DNA of 42,576 bases from Sphingomonas bacterium. Its GTDB lineage: Bacteria; Pseudomonadota; Alphaproteobacteria; Sphingomonadales; Sphingomonadaceae. Of this stretch, positions 10,621 through 18,656 are shown in pieces. The position numbers and the translations under genes were made by a program. Where the stretch lies: NCBI GenBank assembly GCA_030149245.1, contig JASBRX010000017.1:1-42576 (forward strand). Direction: 5' to 3'. How positions within the stretch are numbered: position 1 is the stretch's first letter; every line of letters begins with the position of its first letter. The notes under the pieces were generated by a model, which saw only the letters and a list, made by a program, of their open reading frames with translations, ran no database searches and was not told the DNA's origin.

Positions 10621-11301
10621 TCAACGGCAGAACGACTTGCCGCCCATGTCGAAATGGAAATGGTTGGCGTGTGCGCTGTTATACTCTGGCCCCAGCACGG
10701 TGGTGAAGCGTCGGCACGCCGAGCGGTGGACCACGCGCAGGAATTCGCGCTCCTCCGCCGTCCCGCCGCTCCAGTCGCCCAGCACGCTGATCTTGCGCCC
10801 GTCGCGCAGCACGAACGCGGCGACATCGACCGCATTGCCGAGGCCATGTTCGGACACCTTGAACGATGACGCAGCGCTCCCGCCGACGATGCCGCGGCAC
10901 GAATAGGTGCCATAGGTTTCGACCCGCACCAGCTCACCGCCCAAAATCTCCCGCGCGGCGGGCACGGCGGCATGGCGCATCCACGCGATAAAGGTGCGCG
11001 CCAGCGGACAGCGCATCGCCTTCAGCCCAGACACGGGAATCCCGACATCGATCAGCTGTACCGCCCCAATCACCTGACACCCGCCGCCATAATCGCGGTC
11101 AGGCAAGGGGCTGAACCGCACCTGTGCGCGCGACAGATCGGCATAGCATTGCTGCGTCTCGCGGCTGGTCGGCAGGTCCAGCGTCACCGGCCCGCGCGGA
11201 TCGGGCCGCACCGGTGCGCGCGACGGCGCGCGGTCGTCCCCGCCCCCGAACAGGCACCCGGCGAGCAACAGGGGCAACGACAGGATGAGAAGGCTACGCA
11301 T
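10621..11301 (-). CDS. Extensin-like C-domain lipoprotein
   Basis: A 226-residue predicted lipoprotein with the family usually named 'extensin family protein'. The signal peptide ends in lipobox LLAGC with Cys16. The C-terminal domain resembles the M15/VanY-type zinc peptidase fold: SEHGLGNAVDV (His152, Asp159) and HANHFHFD (His211-His216) supply a likely zinc site. This suggests action on peptidoglycan in the periplasm (inference). ATG 11301 is favoured because GGGGG lies about 8 bases upstream; an ATG at 11307 would leave only 2 bases. The LOG gene follows on the same strand after 46 bases. Confidence 0.87.
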   Translation of the reverse strand: MRSLLILSLPLLLAGCLFGGGDDRAPSRAPVRPDPRGPVTLDLPTSRETQQCYADLSRAQVRFSPLPDRDYGGGCQVIGAVQLIDVGIPVSGLKAMRCPLARTFIAWMRHAAVPAAREILGGELVRVETYGTYSCRGIVGGSAASSFKVSEHGLGNAVDVAAFVLRDGRKISVLGDWSGGTAEEREFLRVVHRSACRRFTTVLGPEYNSAHANHFHFDMGGKSFCR

Positions 11302-11340
11302 GACCATAGCCCCCACTAACCCATTATGGTTAACCGGCGA

Positions 11341-11988
11341 TTATTCGAACACTGAGTGGTCGCGCAAATGGCTTTGCGTTTCGGTCAGGCGGCGGACGAT
11401 CCAGAGCAGTGACAAGCCCGTGAAAAAATCAAACGGCGTCGCGACGATATCCACCCATGCGACTTCGAGCAGATCCTCCAGCGTTTCCGCGCGCAGGCTC
11501 AAGCGGAAGGACAGTTGACCAAAGACGCCGAGGATCAGCCAGCCCGCCCACCACAGACGCATGATCGCTGGCACGGGCACCTCCTGCGCATCGGCCGGTG
11601 CATGACTGGCCTGCCACGTTTCGCGCAGGCCGGTGAACGGGCGAAACAGGTTGAGGATCGGGATAAGAAAGAATCCGACGCTCCATCCGGGCGACACCGT
11701 CATCGCACCGCTGATCTGCCAGGCATTCTTGTTCACGCGATACATCCAGCGTCCGATCACCACTACGCAGATGAGTTCGGCGACAAGATAGATGCCGCCC
11801 GTGACGATCGAAACGAGATCGACGGTCTCAAGGTCGGCCAGCGGGGAAGACGATCCACCCTGATAGGCCGTGATCCCGACAATCGAGAATACCGCACCCC
11901 CGCAATAGATCGCCGAGGCGACCAGCCAGCACATCAACGCCCCGCGTGCGACCTTTCCGACAGCCGTCGGGTCCCGAAATTCGTCCAT
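11341..11988 (-). CDS. DUF4328 domain membrane protein
   Basis: A 215-residue membrane protein recognised as DUF4328 by the central segment RWMYRVNKNAW followed by SPGWSVGFFLIPILNLFRPF and the polar turn GLRETWQAS. Four hydrophobic segments are visible: about 18-40, 58-80, 103-118 and 145-160, with a further one near 185-200. Function is unknown. It is divergent from serC across a 183-base gap and lies just upstream of the extensin-like gene on the same strand. Confidence 0.85.
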   Translation of the reverse strand: MDEFRDPTAVGKVARGALMCWLVASAIYCGGAVFSIVGITAYQGGSSSPLADLETVDLVSIVTGGIYLVAELICVVVIGRWMYRVNKNAWQISGAMTVSPGWSVGFFLIPILNLFRPFTGLRETWQASHAPADAQEVPVPAIMRLWWAGWLILGVFGQLSFRLSLRAETLEDLLEVAWVDIVATPFDFFTGLSLLWIVRRLTETQSHLRDHSVFE

Positions 11989-12059
11989 GAAATTCCCCCT
12001 GAATGCAGCAGATTAGGCTCCAAGTGGGGGAAGTCCAGATCGTCCGACCAAGCCGGCTG

Positions 12060-12079
12060 AAGGTAACATCGGTTACCTT
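12060..12079. promoter_or_regulatory. Palindrome upstream of serC
   Basis: AAGGTAAC (12060-12067) and GTTACCTT (12072-12079) form an 8-bp inverted repeat with a 4-base spacer in the DUF4328-serC gap. A TTGACT at 12087-12092 could be a -35 element for serC, but the matching -10 is poor. The palindrome would lie just upstream of it, where an activator or repressor could bind. No regulator is identified. Confidence 0.25.
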
Positions 12080-12171
12080 GATTCGCTTGACTTGCCGCCG
12101 CCCATCGTTAGGGCCGCCGACGGGCCACGCGGTCCCAACGCCGCGCGTGCTCTCTGCGAGGAGAGACTGAC

Positions 12172-13332
12172 ATGACTGATTTGACTGCCGCCGACGCCAC
12201 AATTGCGTCCGCTTCCAAGCCCGCCACCAAGCCGGCTCGCCCCCATTTTTCTTCGGGTCCCTGCGCCAAGCCTCCGGGCTGGGACGCCGCCAAGCTCGCG
12301 ACCGACGTCCTGGGACGCTCGCACCGCTCGAAGCTCGGCAAGACGCGCCTCCAATATTGCATCGACCTGATGCGCGAAATGCTGCGCCTGCCCGACACGC
12401 ACCGCATCGGCATCGTCCCCGGTTCCGACACCGGCGCGTTCGAAATGGCGATGTGGACGATGCTCGGCGCGCGCGGCGTGACGACGCTGGCCTGGGAAAG
12501 CTTCGGTGAAGGTTGGGTCACCGATGCGGCCAAGCAGCTCAAGCTCGATCCGACGATCGTTCGTGCCGATTACGGCCAGCTGCCCGATCTGACCGCGATC
12601 GACTGGTCGACCGACGTGCTGTTCACCTGGAACGGCACCACCAGTGGCGTGCGCGTTCCGAACGGCGACTGGATCCCCGACGACCGCGAAGGCCTGACCT
12701 TCGCCGATTCGACCAGCGCGGTGTTCGCCTATGATCTGCCGTGGGACAAGATCGATGTCGCGACCTTCAGCTGGCAAAAGGTGCTGGGCGGCGAAGGCGG
12801 CCATGGCGTCCTGATCCTCGGCCCGCGCGCGGTGGAGCGCCTCGAGAATTACACCCCCGCCTGGCCGCTGCCCAAGGTGTTCCGCCTGATGGCCAAGGGC
12901 AAGCTGGCCGAGGGCGTGTTCAAGGGCGAGACGATCAACACCCCGAGCATGCTGGCGGTCGAAGACGCGATCTTCGCGCTCGAATGGGCCAAGGGTCTCG
13001 GCGGGCTTGAGGGCCTGATCGCGCGCAGCGACGCCAATGCCGCTGCACTCGATAGGATCGTGGCGGAGCGCAACTGGCTCGGCCATCTCGCCGCCGACGA
13101 AGCGTCGCGATCGCGGACCAGCGTGTGCCTGACGGTCGAGGGTGCGGACGAAGCCTTCATCAAGAAGTTCGCATCGCTGCTTGAAGCAGAACACGCCGCT
13201 TATGACATCGCCGGTTATCGCGATGCCCCGGCTGGCCTGCGCATCTGGTGCGGCGCGACGGTCGACACCGCCGATATCGAAGCGCTCGGCCCCTGGCTCG
13301 ACTGGGCCTACGCCACCGCGAAGGCCGCGTGA
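12172..13332 (+). CDS. serC: Phosphoserine aminotransferase
   Basis: PLP enzyme converting 3-phosphohydroxypyruvate and glutamate to O-phosphoserine; it is also used in pyridoxal phosphate synthesis. The 386 residues fit the alphaproteobacterial form (about 370-390) with its N-terminal segment KPARPHFSSGPCAKPPGW. The PLP-binding lysine is Lys203 in FSWQKVLGGEGGHG. The start is supported by GAGGAG about 10 bases upstream. serA follows 86 bases downstream on the same strand, so two consecutive steps of serine synthesis sit together, with a palindromic repeat between them. Confidence 0.96.
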   Translation: MTDLTAADATIASASKPATKPARPHFSSGPCAKPPGWDAAKLATDVLGRSHRSKLGKTRLQYCIDLMREMLRLPDTHRIGIVPGSDTGAFEMAMWTMLGARGVTTLAWESFGEGWVTDAAKQLKLDPTIVRADYGQLPDLTAIDWSTDVLFTWNGTTSGVRVPNGDWIPDDREGLTFADSTSAVFAYDLPWDKIDVATFSWQKVLGGEGGHGVLILGPRAVERLENYTPAWPLPKVFRLMAKGKLAEGVFKGETINTPSMLAVEDAIFALEWAKGLGGLEGLIARSDANAAALDRIVAERNWLGHLAADEASRSRTSVCLTVEGADEAFIKKFASLLEAEHAAYDIAGYRDAPAGLRIWCGATVDTADIEALGPWLDWAYATAKAA

Positions 13333-13333
13333 T

Positions 13334-13408
13334 CGTCGCCCCGGCGCAGGCCGGGGCCGCCCTGTTGCATTCCCAAACTTATCGGCCCCGGCCTTCGCCG
13401 GGGCGACG
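13334..13408. repeat. Paired-hairpin palindromic repeat (copy 2)
   Basis: Arms 13334-13359 and 13383-13408 are inverted copies (25 of 26 positions match). Each is a hairpin with a CCCCGGC/GCCGGGG stem, around a 23-base spacer. The repeat starts one base after the serC stop, and the serA ribosome site GGAG (13408-13411) overlaps its outer edge, 7 bases before the serA ATG. It could stabilise serC mRNA or modulate serA translation (inference). Confidence 0.86.
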
Positions 13409-13418
13409 GAGACATTCC

Positions 13419-14996
13419 ATGCCCAAAGTACTCATCAGCGACAAAATGGACCCCAAGGCCGCCCAGATCTTCCGCGAGCGCGGGGTCGAGGTGGACGAGA
13501 TCACCGGCAAGACGCCGGAAGAGCTGAAGGCGATTATCGGCCAGTATGACGGCCTCGCCATCCGCAGCTCGACCAAGGCGACGAAGGACATCATCGACGC
13601 CGCGACCAATCTGAAGGTCATCGGTCGCGCCGGCATCGGCGTCGACAATGTCGACATCCCCTATGCCTCGTCCAAGGGCGTGGTGGTCATGAACACCCCG
13701 TTCGGCAATTCGATCACCACCGCCGAACACGCCATCGCGCTGATGTTCGCGCTCGCCCGCCAGCTGCCCGAGGCGAACGCGCAGACCCAGGCGGGGCTGT
13801 GGCCGAAGAACGGCTTCATGGGCGTCGAGGTGACCGGCAAGACGCTGGGCCTGATCGGTGCGGGCAATATCGGGTCGATCGTCGCCGACCGCGCGCTTGG
13901 CCTCAAGATGAAGGTGATTGCGTTCGACCCGTTCCTCTCGCCCGAACGCGCGGTCGAGCTGGGCGTCGAGAAGGTCGAGCTGGACGGCTTGCTCGCCCGC
14001 GCCGACTTCATCACGCTGCACACGCCGCTGACCGACCAGACGCGCAACATCCTGTCGAAGGAAAATCTGCTCAAGACCAAGAAGGGCGTGCGCATCATCA
14101 ACTGCGCGCGCGGCGGGCTGGTCGATGAGGCGGCGCTCAAGGAACTGCTCGACAGCGGCCATGTCGCCGGCGCTGCGCTCGACGTGTTCGTCACCGAACC
14201 GGCGAAGGAACATGAGCTGTTCGGCACCCCCAACTTCGTCGCCACTCCGCATCTGGGCGCATCGACCAGCGAGGCGCAGGTCAATGTCGCGATCCAGGTC
14301 GCCGAGCAGATGGCCGACTACCTCGTCAATGGCGGTGTCACCAACGCGCTCAACGTCCCCAGCCTGACCGCCGAGGAAGCGCCGCGCGTCAAGCCGTATA
14401 TGGCGCTCGCCGAAAAGCTGGGCAGCCTGGTCGGTCAGCTGACCACCGGCACCATCCCGCGCGTCTCGGTGCATAGCGAGGGCGCGGCGACCGAGGTCAA
14501 CCAGAAGCCGATCGTCAGCGCGGTCCTCGCCGGATTCCTGCGGACCCAGACCGACACGGTCAACATGGTCAACGCCCCCTTCCTCGCCAAGGAGCGCGGG
14601 ATCGAGGTGCGTGAGGTCAAGACCGAGAAGGAAGGCGATTACCACACGCTGATCCGCGTGTCGGTGAAGACCGACTCGGGCGAGCGTTCAGTCGCGGGCA
14701 CGCTGTTCAACAACCGCGAACCGCGCCTGGTCGAACTGTTCGGGATCAAGGTCGAGGCCGATCTGGCCGGGCACATGCTCTATGTCGTCAATGAGGACGC
14801 ACCCGGCTTCATCGGCCGCATCGGGACCGCGCTGGGTGACGCTGGCGTCAACATCGGCACCTTCCACCTCGGCCGCCGCGATGCCGGTGGCGAAGCGGTG
14901 CTGCTGCTGTCGGTCGACGAAGCGGTCACGCCGGAACTGGTCGCCAGCGTCCGCGCGCTTCCGGGCGTGAAGACCGCGATGGCGCTCAAGTTCTGA
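13419..14996 (+). CDS. serA: D-3-phosphoglycerate dehydrogenase
   Basis: The first, NAD-dependent step of serine synthesis. The 525 residues match the long bacterial form. The substrate-binding part is MPKVLISDKMDPKAAQIFRE. The Rossmann domain carries GLIGAGNIGS. The active site has the Arg of NCARGG and the His of TPHLGAST. An intervening (ASB-like) domain follows (about 320-450), then a C-terminal ACT domain (LYVVNEDAPGFIGRIG), the usual serine feedback site. ATG at 13419 follows GGAG. The serine pathway is completed here except for the phosphatase. Confidence 0.97.
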   Translation: MPKVLISDKMDPKAAQIFRERGVEVDEITGKTPEELKAIIGQYDGLAIRSSTKATKDIIDAATNLKVIGRAGIGVDNVDIPYASSKGVVVMNTPFGNSITTAEHAIALMFALARQLPEANAQTQAGLWPKNGFMGVEVTGKTLGLIGAGNIGSIVADRALGLKMKVIAFDPFLSPERAVELGVEKVELDGLLARADFITLHTPLTDQTRNILSKENLLKTKKGVRIINCARGGLVDEAALKELLDSGHVAGAALDVFVTEPAKEHELFGTPNFVATPHLGASTSEAQVNVAIQVAEQMADYLVNGGVTNALNVPSLTAEEAPRVKPYMALAEKLGSLVGQLTTGTIPRVSVHSEGAATEVNQKPIVSAVLAGFLRTQTDTVNMVNAPFLAKERGIEVREVKTEKEGDYHTLIRVSVKTDSGERSVAGTLFNNREPRLVELFGIKVEADLAGHMLYVVNEDAPGFIGRIGTALGDAGVNIGTFHLGRRDAGGEAVLLLSVDEAVTPELVASVRALPGVKTAMALKF

Positions 14997-15003
14997 TGTC
15001 TAA

Positions 15004-15035
15004 AGCCCTCTCCCCTCCGGGGAGAGGGATGGGAG
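15004..15035. repeat. Left inverted repeat of the DUF559 cassette
   Basis: A 32-base repeat beginning AGCCCTCTCCCC, seven bases after the serA stop. It contains a perfect 10-bp hairpin (15006-15015 with 15019-15028, loop TCC) plus a tail ending TGGGAG. It matches 29 of 32 positions of the reverse complement of 15404-15435. Confidence 0.85.
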
Positions 15036-15050
15036 TGTGGAAGTCAGGCG

Positions 15051-15437
15051 ATGCACAAGATCGACGAAAAGGTGATCTCCCGCGCCAAGACCATGCGACA
15101 AAATCCCACGCCGACTGAGACGGCGATGTGGTCGATCCTGCGCGCCAAGCGATTTGAACGCGTCAAATTCGCTCGCCAAGTGGTGATCGCGCCCTATATC
15201 GCCGACTTTGTCGCCCGGTCGCGAAGGCTGATCATCGAGATTGATGGCGACACCCATGCGCTTTGCGAGCCAAAGGACGCACGGCGCACGGCATGGCTTG
15301 AGAAGCAGGGGTATCGTGTGATCCGGTTCACGAATTTTGAGGTGGGCAGCAATCTGGACGGCGTAGCGCACGCCATAGCGGCGGCACTTGCCGCACTGCC
15401 CCTCTCCCAACCCTCTCCCCAGAGGGGCGAGGGCTAA
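15051..15437 (+). CDS. DUF559 (PD-(D/E)XK-like) endonuclease-domain protein
   Basis: A 128-residue protein of DUF559, related to Vsr-type and restriction-endonuclease folds; its biological role is undefined. Family features: TPTETAMWSILRAKR, KFARQVVIAPYIADFV, LIIEIDGDTHA, then the helix DARRTAWLEKQGYRVIRFTN. Candidate metal ligands are Asp52, Glu63 and Asp65, with His69 nearby. The last ten residues (SQPSPQRGEG) are encoded by the right flanking repeat, so gene and repeat are physically joined. Codon choice is less G/C-biased than neighbouring genes, which suggests acquisition. It may be a DNA-nicking partner of its flanking hairpins (inference). Confidence 0.9.
   Translation: MHKIDEKVISRAKTMRQNPTPTETAMWSILRAKRFERVKFARQVVIAPYIADFVARSRRLIIEIDGDTHALCEPKDARRTAWLEKQGYRVIRFTNFEVGSNLDGVAHAIAAALAALPLSQPSPQRGEG
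15404..15435. repeat. Right inverted repeat of the DUF559 cassette
   Basis: Inverted counterpart of 15004-15035 (29 of 32 positions). Its hairpin pairs CCCTCTCCCC with GGGGCGAGGG with one mismatch, around loop AGA. It supplies the DUF559 3' codons and ends 6 bases before the hisZ ATG. GAGGG at 15429-15433 is a likely hisZ ribosome site. Confidence 0.85.
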
Positions 15438-15441
15438 GAAG

Positions 15442-16533
15442 ATGAACGGACTACTTCCCGAAGGATTCCACGACCGCCTGCCCCCGCTTGCCGATGCGGC
15501 AGCCACACTCGAATCGCGCGTGCTCGAGGTCGCGCGGTTGCATGGCTATGAGCGCGTCGATCCGCCACTGGCCGAGTTCGAGGAGTCGCTGGGCCAGCGA
15601 TTGAAGGCGGCGAGCGGCAAGGATGCGGTGCGCTTCACCGATCCCGTCTCGCGCCGCACGCTGGCGATTCGCCCTGACATTACCGCACAAGTGGGCCGGA
15701 TCGCCGCGACGCGCATGGCGCACCACCCGCGCCCCGTGCGTCTGTCCTACGCCGGACCGGTGCTCAAGCTGCGCGCCAGCGAGCTTCGGCCCGAGCGCGC
15801 GATGCGCCAGATCGGCTGCGAGCTGATCGGACGCGACAGCATCGCTGCGGTGCGCGAGATCGTGACCGTGGCGGTCGCGGCGCTCGAAGCTGCGGGCGTT
15901 CCCGGCCTCGCGATCGACTTCACCTTGCCCGATCTGGTCCAGCAGCTCGCCCCGACCATGGCGGCCGAGCAGCTGACCGCGCTGCGCGCCGCGCTCGATG
16001 CGAAGGACGCGGCTGCGGTGGCGGCGATCGATTCGACCTTCCTCCCGCTGATCGAGGCGGCGGGACCGTTCGATGCAGCAATCGCGCGGCTGCGTGCGCA
16101 CGACACCGGCGGCGCGCTGTCCAGCCGACTCGATGGTCTGGAAGCGGTCGCACAGGCAGTGGCGGGCAAGGCCGCGCTGACGCTCGACCCGACCGAGCGC
16201 CATGGCTTCGAGTATCAGAGCTGGATCGGTTTCTCGCTGTTCGCGCGCGGTGTGCGGGGCGAGATCGGGCGTGGCGGCAGCTATTCGGTGCTGGGTGCCC
16301 AAGGTGAAGAGCCGGCGGTGGGCTTCTCGCTCTATGCCGACCCGCTGCTCGACGCAGGGCTGGCCCCGGCAGAGCGGCGGCGGCTCTTCCTCCCGTTCGG
16401 CACCGATGCCAAGACGGCGGCGCATTGGCGCAGCGAAGGCTGGGTCGCGGTCGCCGCGCTCGATGCCGAGGACAGCGCACAGGCGCAGCTGTGCAGCCAC
16501 GTTCTGAACAACGGCGAACCCTGCCGGGTTTAA
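15442..16533 (+). CDS. hisZ: ATP phosphoribosyltransferase regulatory subunit
   Basis: A 363-residue histidyl-tRNA-synthetase paralogue that pairs with the short form of HisG in the first step of histidine synthesis. It has the class II-like N-terminus MNGLLPEGFHDRLPP, VDPPLAEFEESLGQRLKAAS, and motif-like FTDPVSRRTLAIRPDITAQV. It lacks the anticodon-binding C-terminal domain of true HisRS, and the C-terminal core reads GGSYSVLG. ATG 15442 is chosen because upstream in-frame codons come from the repeat. Its ribosome site appears to lie inside the DUF559 repeat. It overlaps the convergent GNAT gene by 4 bases. hisG is not in the window. Confidence 0.93.
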   Translation: MNGLLPEGFHDRLPPLADAAATLESRVLEVARLHGYERVDPPLAEFEESLGQRLKAASGKDAVRFTDPVSRRTLAIRPDITAQVGRIAATRMAHHPRPVRLSYAGPVLKLRASELRPERAMRQIGCELIGRDSIAAVREIVTVAVAALEAAGVPGLAIDFTLPDLVQQLAPTMAAEQLTALRAALDAKDAAAVAAIDSTFLPLIEAAGPFDAAIARLRAHDTGGALSSRLDGLEAVAQAVAGKAALTLDPTERHGFEYQSWIGFSLFARGVRGEIGRGGSYSVLGAQGEEPAVGFSLYADPLLDAGLAPAERRRLFLPFGTDAKTAAHWRSEGWVAVAALDAEDSAQAQLCSHVLNNGEPCRV

Positions 16534-16820
16534 TCCAGCGGTTCGACCAGCAGGTCGGCCCATTCGGGATGCTTGCGGATATAGGCGGCGACGAACGGGC
16601 ATTGCGGCACGACGCGCAGCCCGCGCGCGCGCACGTCATTGAGCGCGTGCAGGATCAGCCGGCTCGCAATCCCGCGCCCTTCCAGCGCGGGTGGCACGAT
16701 CGTGTGAGTGAAGGTGATCACGTCGCCGTCGATGCGGTAGTCGGCATGGGCCACATGCCCCTCGACCGTCACCTCGAACCGGCTGCGGTCGCGATTGTCG
16801 CTGATTTGGGCGTCATCCAT
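16530..16820 (-). CDS. GNAT-fold N-acetyltransferase (YjdJ type)
   Basis: A short 96-residue protein of the YjdJ-like branch of the acetyltransferase superfamily (COG2388). The acetyl-CoA loop is ALEGRGIASRLILHALNDVR (about residues 44-63), corresponding to motif A RGxA. The C-terminus VPQCPFVAAYIRKHPEW is nearly diagnostic for this branch. The substrate is unknown. Its TAA stop overlaps the hisZ TAA in a shared TTAA. It is divergent from recQ across 66 bases. Confidence 0.89.
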   Translation of the reverse strand: MDDAQISDNRDRSRFEVTVEGHVAHADYRIDGDVITFTHTIVPPALEGRGIASRLILHALNDVRARGLRVVPQCPFVAAYIRKHPEWADLLVEPLD

Positions 16821-16886
16821 CCTGCATCTCCCGTGGCGCGCAATCCGGTGGGTTTTTCCGCGCCGGTGCGGCTATAGGCTGCGACC

Positions 16887-18656
16887 ATGCGTGATCCCCG
16901 TGACGTTCTCCACACTCTTTTCGGCTTTCCCGATTTTCGCGGGGTCCAGCGCCGGGTGGTGGATCGCGTGCTGGCCGGGGAGCGCACGCTGGCGGTCATG
17001 CCGACCGGCGCGGGCAAGTCGCTGACCTATCAGCTGCCCGCGACGATGCTCGACGGCACCTGCGTCGTCATCTCCCCGCTGATCGCGCTGATGCACGACC
17101 AGCTGCGCGCCGCCGAAGCGGTCGGCATCCGCGCCGCCACGCTGACCAGCGTCGATGAAAACCGCGCCGAGACGATCGAGCGGTTCCGCAACGGCGACCT
17201 CGACCTGCTCTATGTCGCGCCCGAGCGCGCATCGAACAGCAGCTTCCGCGACCTGCTCCGCTCCGCGCCGCTCGCCCTGTTCGCGATCGACGAGGCGCAT
17301 TGCGTGAGTGAATGGGGCCACGATTTCCGCCCCGATTACCGCCTGCTCCGCCCGTTGATGGACGCATTTCCCGACGTCCCCCGGCTCGCGCTCACCGCCA
17401 CAGCGGACGAACACACCCGCGCCGACATTTTGAACCAGCTCGGCATATCCGAGGACGGGCTGATCGTCGCGGGATTCGACCGCCCCAATATCCGCTACAA
17501 CATTGCCCCGCGCGACAATGTGCCGCGCCAGGTCGCCGATTTCATCGCCACCCAGTCCGGCCCCGGCATCGTCTATGCCCAGACGCGCAAGGGCGTCGAG
17601 CAGCTGGCGGAGAAGCTCGCCGCGACCGGGCGCCCGGTCCGCCCCTATCACGCCGGCCTCGACCCGGAGGTGCGCCGCCGCAATCAGGCCGCGTTCGTCG
17701 CATCCGAGGACATGGTGATCGTCGCCACGGTCGCGTTCGGCATGGGCATCGACAAGCCCGATGTCCGCTTCGTCATCCATGCCGGCCTGCCCAAATCGAT
17801 CGAGGGCTATTATCAGGAAACCGGCCGCGCCGGGCGCGACGGCGATCCGGCGGTGGCACAGCTTTACTGGGGTGCCGACGATTTCGCCCGCGCGCGTCAG
17901 CGCATCGGCGAGGTCGAGCCCGAGCGCCAGCCGGGCGAGCGCGCGCGCCTCAACGCGCTGGGCGCATTGGTCGAGACCGCCGGCTGCCGCCGCGCAATCC
18001 TGCTGCGCCATTTCGGCGAGGAACCGCCCGCAACCTGTGGCAATTGCGACAATTGCCTGGAGGCGCCCAAGGCGATCGACGCCAGCGTGACCGCACAGAA
18101 ATATCTCTCCGCGGTGTTCCGCACCGGCCAGAGTTTCGGCGCGACCTATATCGAGCAGGTGCTGACCGGCCAGTCGAGCGAGCGCAGCCTGATGAACGGG
18201 CATGAGGCGCTGTCGGTCTGGGGCATTGTCGCGGGTGAGGAAGCGGCGCTGATCAAGCCGGTCGGTCGCGCGCTGCTGCTCCGCGACGCCCTGCGCACCA
18301 ATCCGCATGGCGGTCTGGAGTTCGGCCCCGGCGCGCGCCCGATCCTCAAGGGCGAAGCCACGCTCGACCTTGTCGTTCCGCCCAAGCGCGAGCGCCGCCG
18401 CCGGGGTGCGAGCGCCACGGGCGCGCCCAATCCGGTCGGTGATCCGCTGTTCGAAGCGCTACGCGACAAGCGCCGCGCGCTGGCGCAGGCCGCCGCCGTG
18501 CCGCCCTATGTCATCTTCCACGATTCGGTGCTGCGCGAGATGGCGGCGGCGCGTCCTGCCACACTCACCGAGCTTGCACGCATCCCGGGCATTGGCGCGC
18601 GCAAGCTGGCGGACTATGGCGATACCTTCCTGCAAGTGATCCACGAGGCAGCCTGA
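16887..18656 (+). CDS. recQ: ATP-dependent DNA helicase RecQ
   Basis: A 3'-5' helicase of recombination and repair. 589 residues, a normal length. It has Walker A MPTGAGKS (38-45) and DEAH box IDEAHCVSEWGHDFRP (from residue 134). The second RecA lobe carries GIVYAQTRKGVEQLAEKL and QETGRAGRDG. The RecQ zinc region has CRRAILLRHFGEEPPATCGN plus CDNC. A winged-helix domain follows, and a C-terminal HRDC domain begins near DPLFEALRDKRRALAQ. The ribosome site before ATG 16887 is weak. The next gene starts at the base after the stop (TGAATG). Confidence 0.97.
   Translation: MRDPRDVLHTLFGFPDFRGVQRRVVDRVLAGERTLAVMPTGAGKSLTYQLPATMLDGTCVVISPLIALMHDQLRAAEAVGIRAATLTSVDENRAETIERFRNGDLDLLYVAPERASNSSFRDLLRSAPLALFAIDEAHCVSEWGHDFRPDYRLLRPLMDAFPDVPRLALTATADEHTRADILNQLGISEDGLIVAGFDRPNIRYNIAPRDNVPRQVADFIATQSGPGIVYAQTRKGVEQLAEKLAATGRPVRPYHAGLDPEVRRRNQAAFVASEDMVIVATVAFGMGIDKPDVRFVIHAGLPKSIEGYYQETGRAGRDGDPAVAQLYWGADDFARARQRIGEVEPERQPGERARLNALGALVETAGCRRAILLRHFGEEPPATCGNCDNCLEAPKAIDASVTAQKYLSAVFRTGQSFGATYIEQVLTGQSSERSLMNGHEALSVWGIVAGEEAALIKPVGRALLLRDALRTNPHGGLEFGPGARPILKGEATLDLVVPPKRERRRRGASATGAPNPVGDPLFEALRDKRRALAQAAAVPPYVIFHDSVLREMAAARPATLTELARIPGIGARKLADYGDTFLQVIHEAA

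Larger units (their letters stand above)
15004..15435 (+). mobile_element. Putative hairpin-bounded DUF559 cassette (REP-like)
   Basis: About 430 bases comprising left repeat 15004-15035, a DUF559 gene and right repeat 15404-15435 in inverted orientation. It fits exactly between serA (stop 14996) and hisZ (ATG 15442). The repeats are themselves hairpins, as in REP sequences flanking RAYT transposases, but the gene between them is endonuclease-like. No target-site duplication was confirmed. Calling it mobile is inference from architecture and from the gene's less GC-rich third positions. Confidence 0.45.
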
